Below, one piece after another: positions 21,905-23,384 of a stretch of 23,384 nt of DNA. How positions within the stretch are numbered: the stretch's first letter is position 1; every line of letters starts with the position of its first letter. Below the pieces are notes generated by a model. The model was not told the origin of the DNA and ran no database searches. It saw nothing but the letters and a program-made list of their open reading frames with translations. The stretch is from contig DAOQAY010000036.1 in assembly GCA_035354435.1 (NCBI GenBank), positions 1-23,384 on the forward strand, read 5' to 3'. This DNA is from JAKLDO01 sp035354435. Its GTDB lineage: Bacteria > UBP6 > UBA1177. Both the position numbers and the translations under genes were made by a program.

Positions 21905-21940
21905 GGGTTTTATTGTATAATTTATAAAATAATCGGAGTT
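21881..21940. repeat. Inverted repeat at the hydG promoter, possible operator
   Basis: AACTCCGA (21881-21888) and TCGGAGTT (21933-21940) form an eight-base perfect inverted repeat, with two more matching bases beyond one mismatch. The centre is a 44-base AT-rich segment. One arm lies inside the promoter spacer beside the -10 box, and the other is upstream of the -35 box. Two half-sites about five helical turns apart could allow looping by a dimeric regulator. An eight-base match can also arise by chance. Confidence 0.35.
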
Positions 21941-21981
21941 TAATGTCCGTAATTGTTTCGGGGGAAAATTTTTAGAAAAAT

Positions 21982-22140
21982 TTACTCTTCAGAAAAGCTG
22001 TCTTTGCCTACGCCGCAGACAGGGCATACCCAGTCTTCAGGAATGTCTTCGAAAGCAACACCTGGAGCTATTCCGCCATCAGGATCACCTACTGCAGGGT
22101 CATAAACATAACCGCATACATCACATACGAACTTCTTCAT
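21982..22140 (-). CDS. Rubredoxin
   Basis: A 52-residue rubredoxin, found by direct translation because it is short. It has the two iron-binding loops CDVCGY (C6 and C9) and CPVCGVGK (C39 and C42), with the usual YDPAVGDPDGGI and W37 before the second loop. It carries single electrons and in anaerobes donates them to flavodiiron proteins. GAGAGG lies five bases before the ATG. It is 13 bases downstream of the flavodiiron gene, so the two form one operon for O2 or NO reduction. About 80 bases lie between its stop and the hydG promoter, with no obvious terminator. Confidence 0.96.
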   Translation of the reverse strand: MKKFVCDVCGYVYDPAVGDPDGGIAPGVAFEDIPEDWVCPVCGVGKDSFSEE

Positions 22141-22153
22141 CTTTTCCTCTCAA

Positions 22154-23365
22154 TTAATTGATCTTGTTTATAATTTTCTTACCTATTTCAGCTCCGAGGT
22201 CGAAGCATTTTGTTTTCACTGCTTCATCCGGAACATATTTTGCACTCACTTCACCTACTATTTCACAACCCATATCGGCAAGATAACCTTTGATCTGAGG
22301 CACACCTTCTCCACTCCAGCCGAAAGACCCGAAAGCTCCCGCAAAAGGAGTCTGGAACTTAAGACCTTTGAGATAGGTCAGAACATCCGCCACGGAAGGG
22401 AACAGATTGTTATTTAAAGTCGGTGTTCCCACGATAACTGCTGTAGCCTCAAGCATCTCGGTAGCAACATCACTCCTGCTTGCTGACTGAAGAGGCAGAA
22501 GCTTGACGCTAACACCTGTACTGTTCAAACCATCCTCGATATGTCTTGCCATGATTTCAGTCGAATGCCACATTGTATCATAGATTATAACCGCTTTTTT
22601 CGAAGTAGTCCTGGATGACCATCTTTCATAAAGTTCGAGCATTTTCCCGAAATTATCCATATTGCGCCATATCGGACCGTGATCCGGAGCAACTATCTTA
22701 AACACAAGCCCCGAATTTTTAACTTTTTTGAACAACCCCTGAACGAAGTTGCTGTAAAGCGTAATGATATTGGCATAATATTCAGCTGACATTTCACGCA
22801 GAGTCTGCCACGGAAGTTCATCATCGAACCTTTCCGAAGATGCGTAATGCATTCCGAATGCATCCTGACTGAAAAGGATCTGCTCCTCAACAAGATAGGT
22901 GAACATACTGTCAGGCCAGTGAAGCATTCTCGTTTCCATGAACTTCAGAGTTCTATTCCCAAGAGAAAGTTCGCCGCCGTCATCAACTGCAAACATAGGA
23001 TAACCCATATCGCCGAAATGTGCCGCAAGCGCTTTCACGCCGTTCTTGGAAGCAAAGACCTTTTCGGGTTTAACAGTTCTGATGATCTCAGGCAGTGTTC
23101 CGCTGTGATCCGGCTCAGAATGATTTGAAATAACGAAATCCACCTTTTCAGGATCTATGATCGAAGCAACTCTTTCAAGCAGTTCTTTTTCAAAACCGTG
23201 TTTTACACCGTCTATCAGCGTTATTTTATCCGCCATGATAAGGTATGCGTTATATGTCGTTCCGCATTTTGTTGAGTATCCGTGAAAATATCTTACACCC
23301 CAGTCGATCGCACCAACCCAGTAAACTGAATCAGATATTTTTACTGCTTTGAAATTACTAGACAT
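22154..23365 (-). CDS. fprA: Flavodiiron protein FprA (O2/NO reductase)
   Basis: A 403-residue flavodiiron protein that reduces O2 to water, or NO to N2O, with electrons from rubredoxin. The N-terminal metallo-beta-lactamase domain has the diiron ligands H82-x-E84-x-D86-H87 (SNHSEPDHSG), H149 (MLHWPDSM), D168 (LFSQDAFG) and H229 (APDHGP). The C-terminal flavodoxin domain starts near residue 258, with FMN loop YDTMWHSTE and later GTPTLNN and GSFGWSGEG. The start is the ATG at 23365, with AAGGAG seven bases upstream; a TTG at 23383 would add six residues without support. It is followed by rubredoxin. In this oxygen-sensitive hydrogenase background the pair most likely gives oxygen or NO protection. 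The promoter lies beyond the right edge. Confidence 0.96.
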   Translation of the reverse strand: MSSNFKAVKISDSVYWVGAIDWGVRYFHGYSTKCGTTYNAYLIMADKITLIDGVKHGFEKELLERVASIIDPEKVDFVISNHSEPDHSGTLPEIIRTVKPEKVFASKNGVKALAAHFGDMGYPMFAVDDGGELSLGNRTLKFMETRMLHWPDSMFTYLVEEQILFSQDAFGMHYASSERFDDELPWQTLREMSAEYYANIITLYSNFVQGLFKKVKNSGLVFKIVAPDHGPIWRNMDNFGKMLELYERWSSRTTSKKAVIIYDTMWHSTEIMARHIEDGLNSTGVSVKLLPLQSASRSDVATEMLEATAVIVGTPTLNNNLFPSVADVLTYLKGLKFQTPFAGAFGSFGWSGEGVPQIKGYLADMGCEIVGEVSAKYVPDEAVKTKCFDLGAEIGKKIINKIN

Positions 23366-23384
23366 TTTCTGCTCCTTAAACAAC

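Overview
The window reads as chromosome from an anaerobic, hydrogen-metabolising Gram-negative bacterium. A TonB-dependent receptor implies an outer membrane. An [FeFe] hydrogenase with maturases, a tungsten/molybdenum-type aldehyde:ferredoxin oxidoreductase, a two-cluster ferredoxin, rubredoxin and a flavodiiron protein imply strict or near-strict anaerobiosis. Two lipoproteins with long Asp/Thr/Gly/Glu-rich repeat linkers and a secreted protein with a similar Asp-rich tail resemble surface proteins of uncultured deltaproteobacterial/Myxococcota-like lineages. That placement is an impression from protein style only. No rRNA, tRNA, IS element, phage gene or CRISPR array was found.

Layout. 1-233: truncated membrane-protein gene. 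503-3506: lipoprotein then TonB receptor (minus strand), behind a structured leader. 3658-6313: AOR, MoaD/ThiS-like carrier and PpnP (minus strand), behind a structured leader that could be a Moco/Tuco-type riboswitch. 6555-9995: hydC-hydB-hydA trimeric [FeFe] hydrogenase (minus). 10159-10551: crcB (plus). 10555-11980: lipoprotein then trmL (minus). 12151-12366: small ferredoxin with a strong terminator (plus). 12375-15037: aspartase-like lyase then hydF (minus). 15165-17354: secreted repeat/propeller protein (plus). 17366-21842: hydG, PAS membrane sensor, HD hydrolase, ThiF-like E1 and NRAMP transporter (minus). 21982-23365: flavodiiron protein then rubredoxin (minus).

How it fits together. 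HydG makes the Fe(CO)(CN) synthon of the H-cluster and HydF is the scaffold. The aspartase-like gene beside hydF may supply ammonia for the bridging amine of the cluster. HydABC would move electrons between NAD(H) and H2, AOR would exchange electrons with ferredoxin, and FprA plus rubredoxin would remove O2 or NO that would poison these enzymes. HydE is not in the window.

The least explained unit is the five-gene hydG operon, which joins a hydrogenase maturase to a sensor, an HD hydrolase, an E1-like activating enzyme and a metal transporter. Start sites were moved from the longest ORF in five genes (TonB receptor, HydC, ferredoxin, ThiF-like, FprA). Rubredoxin and the left-edge partial gene were found by direct translation. 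All positions and motifs come from reading the sequence; no database search was possible.
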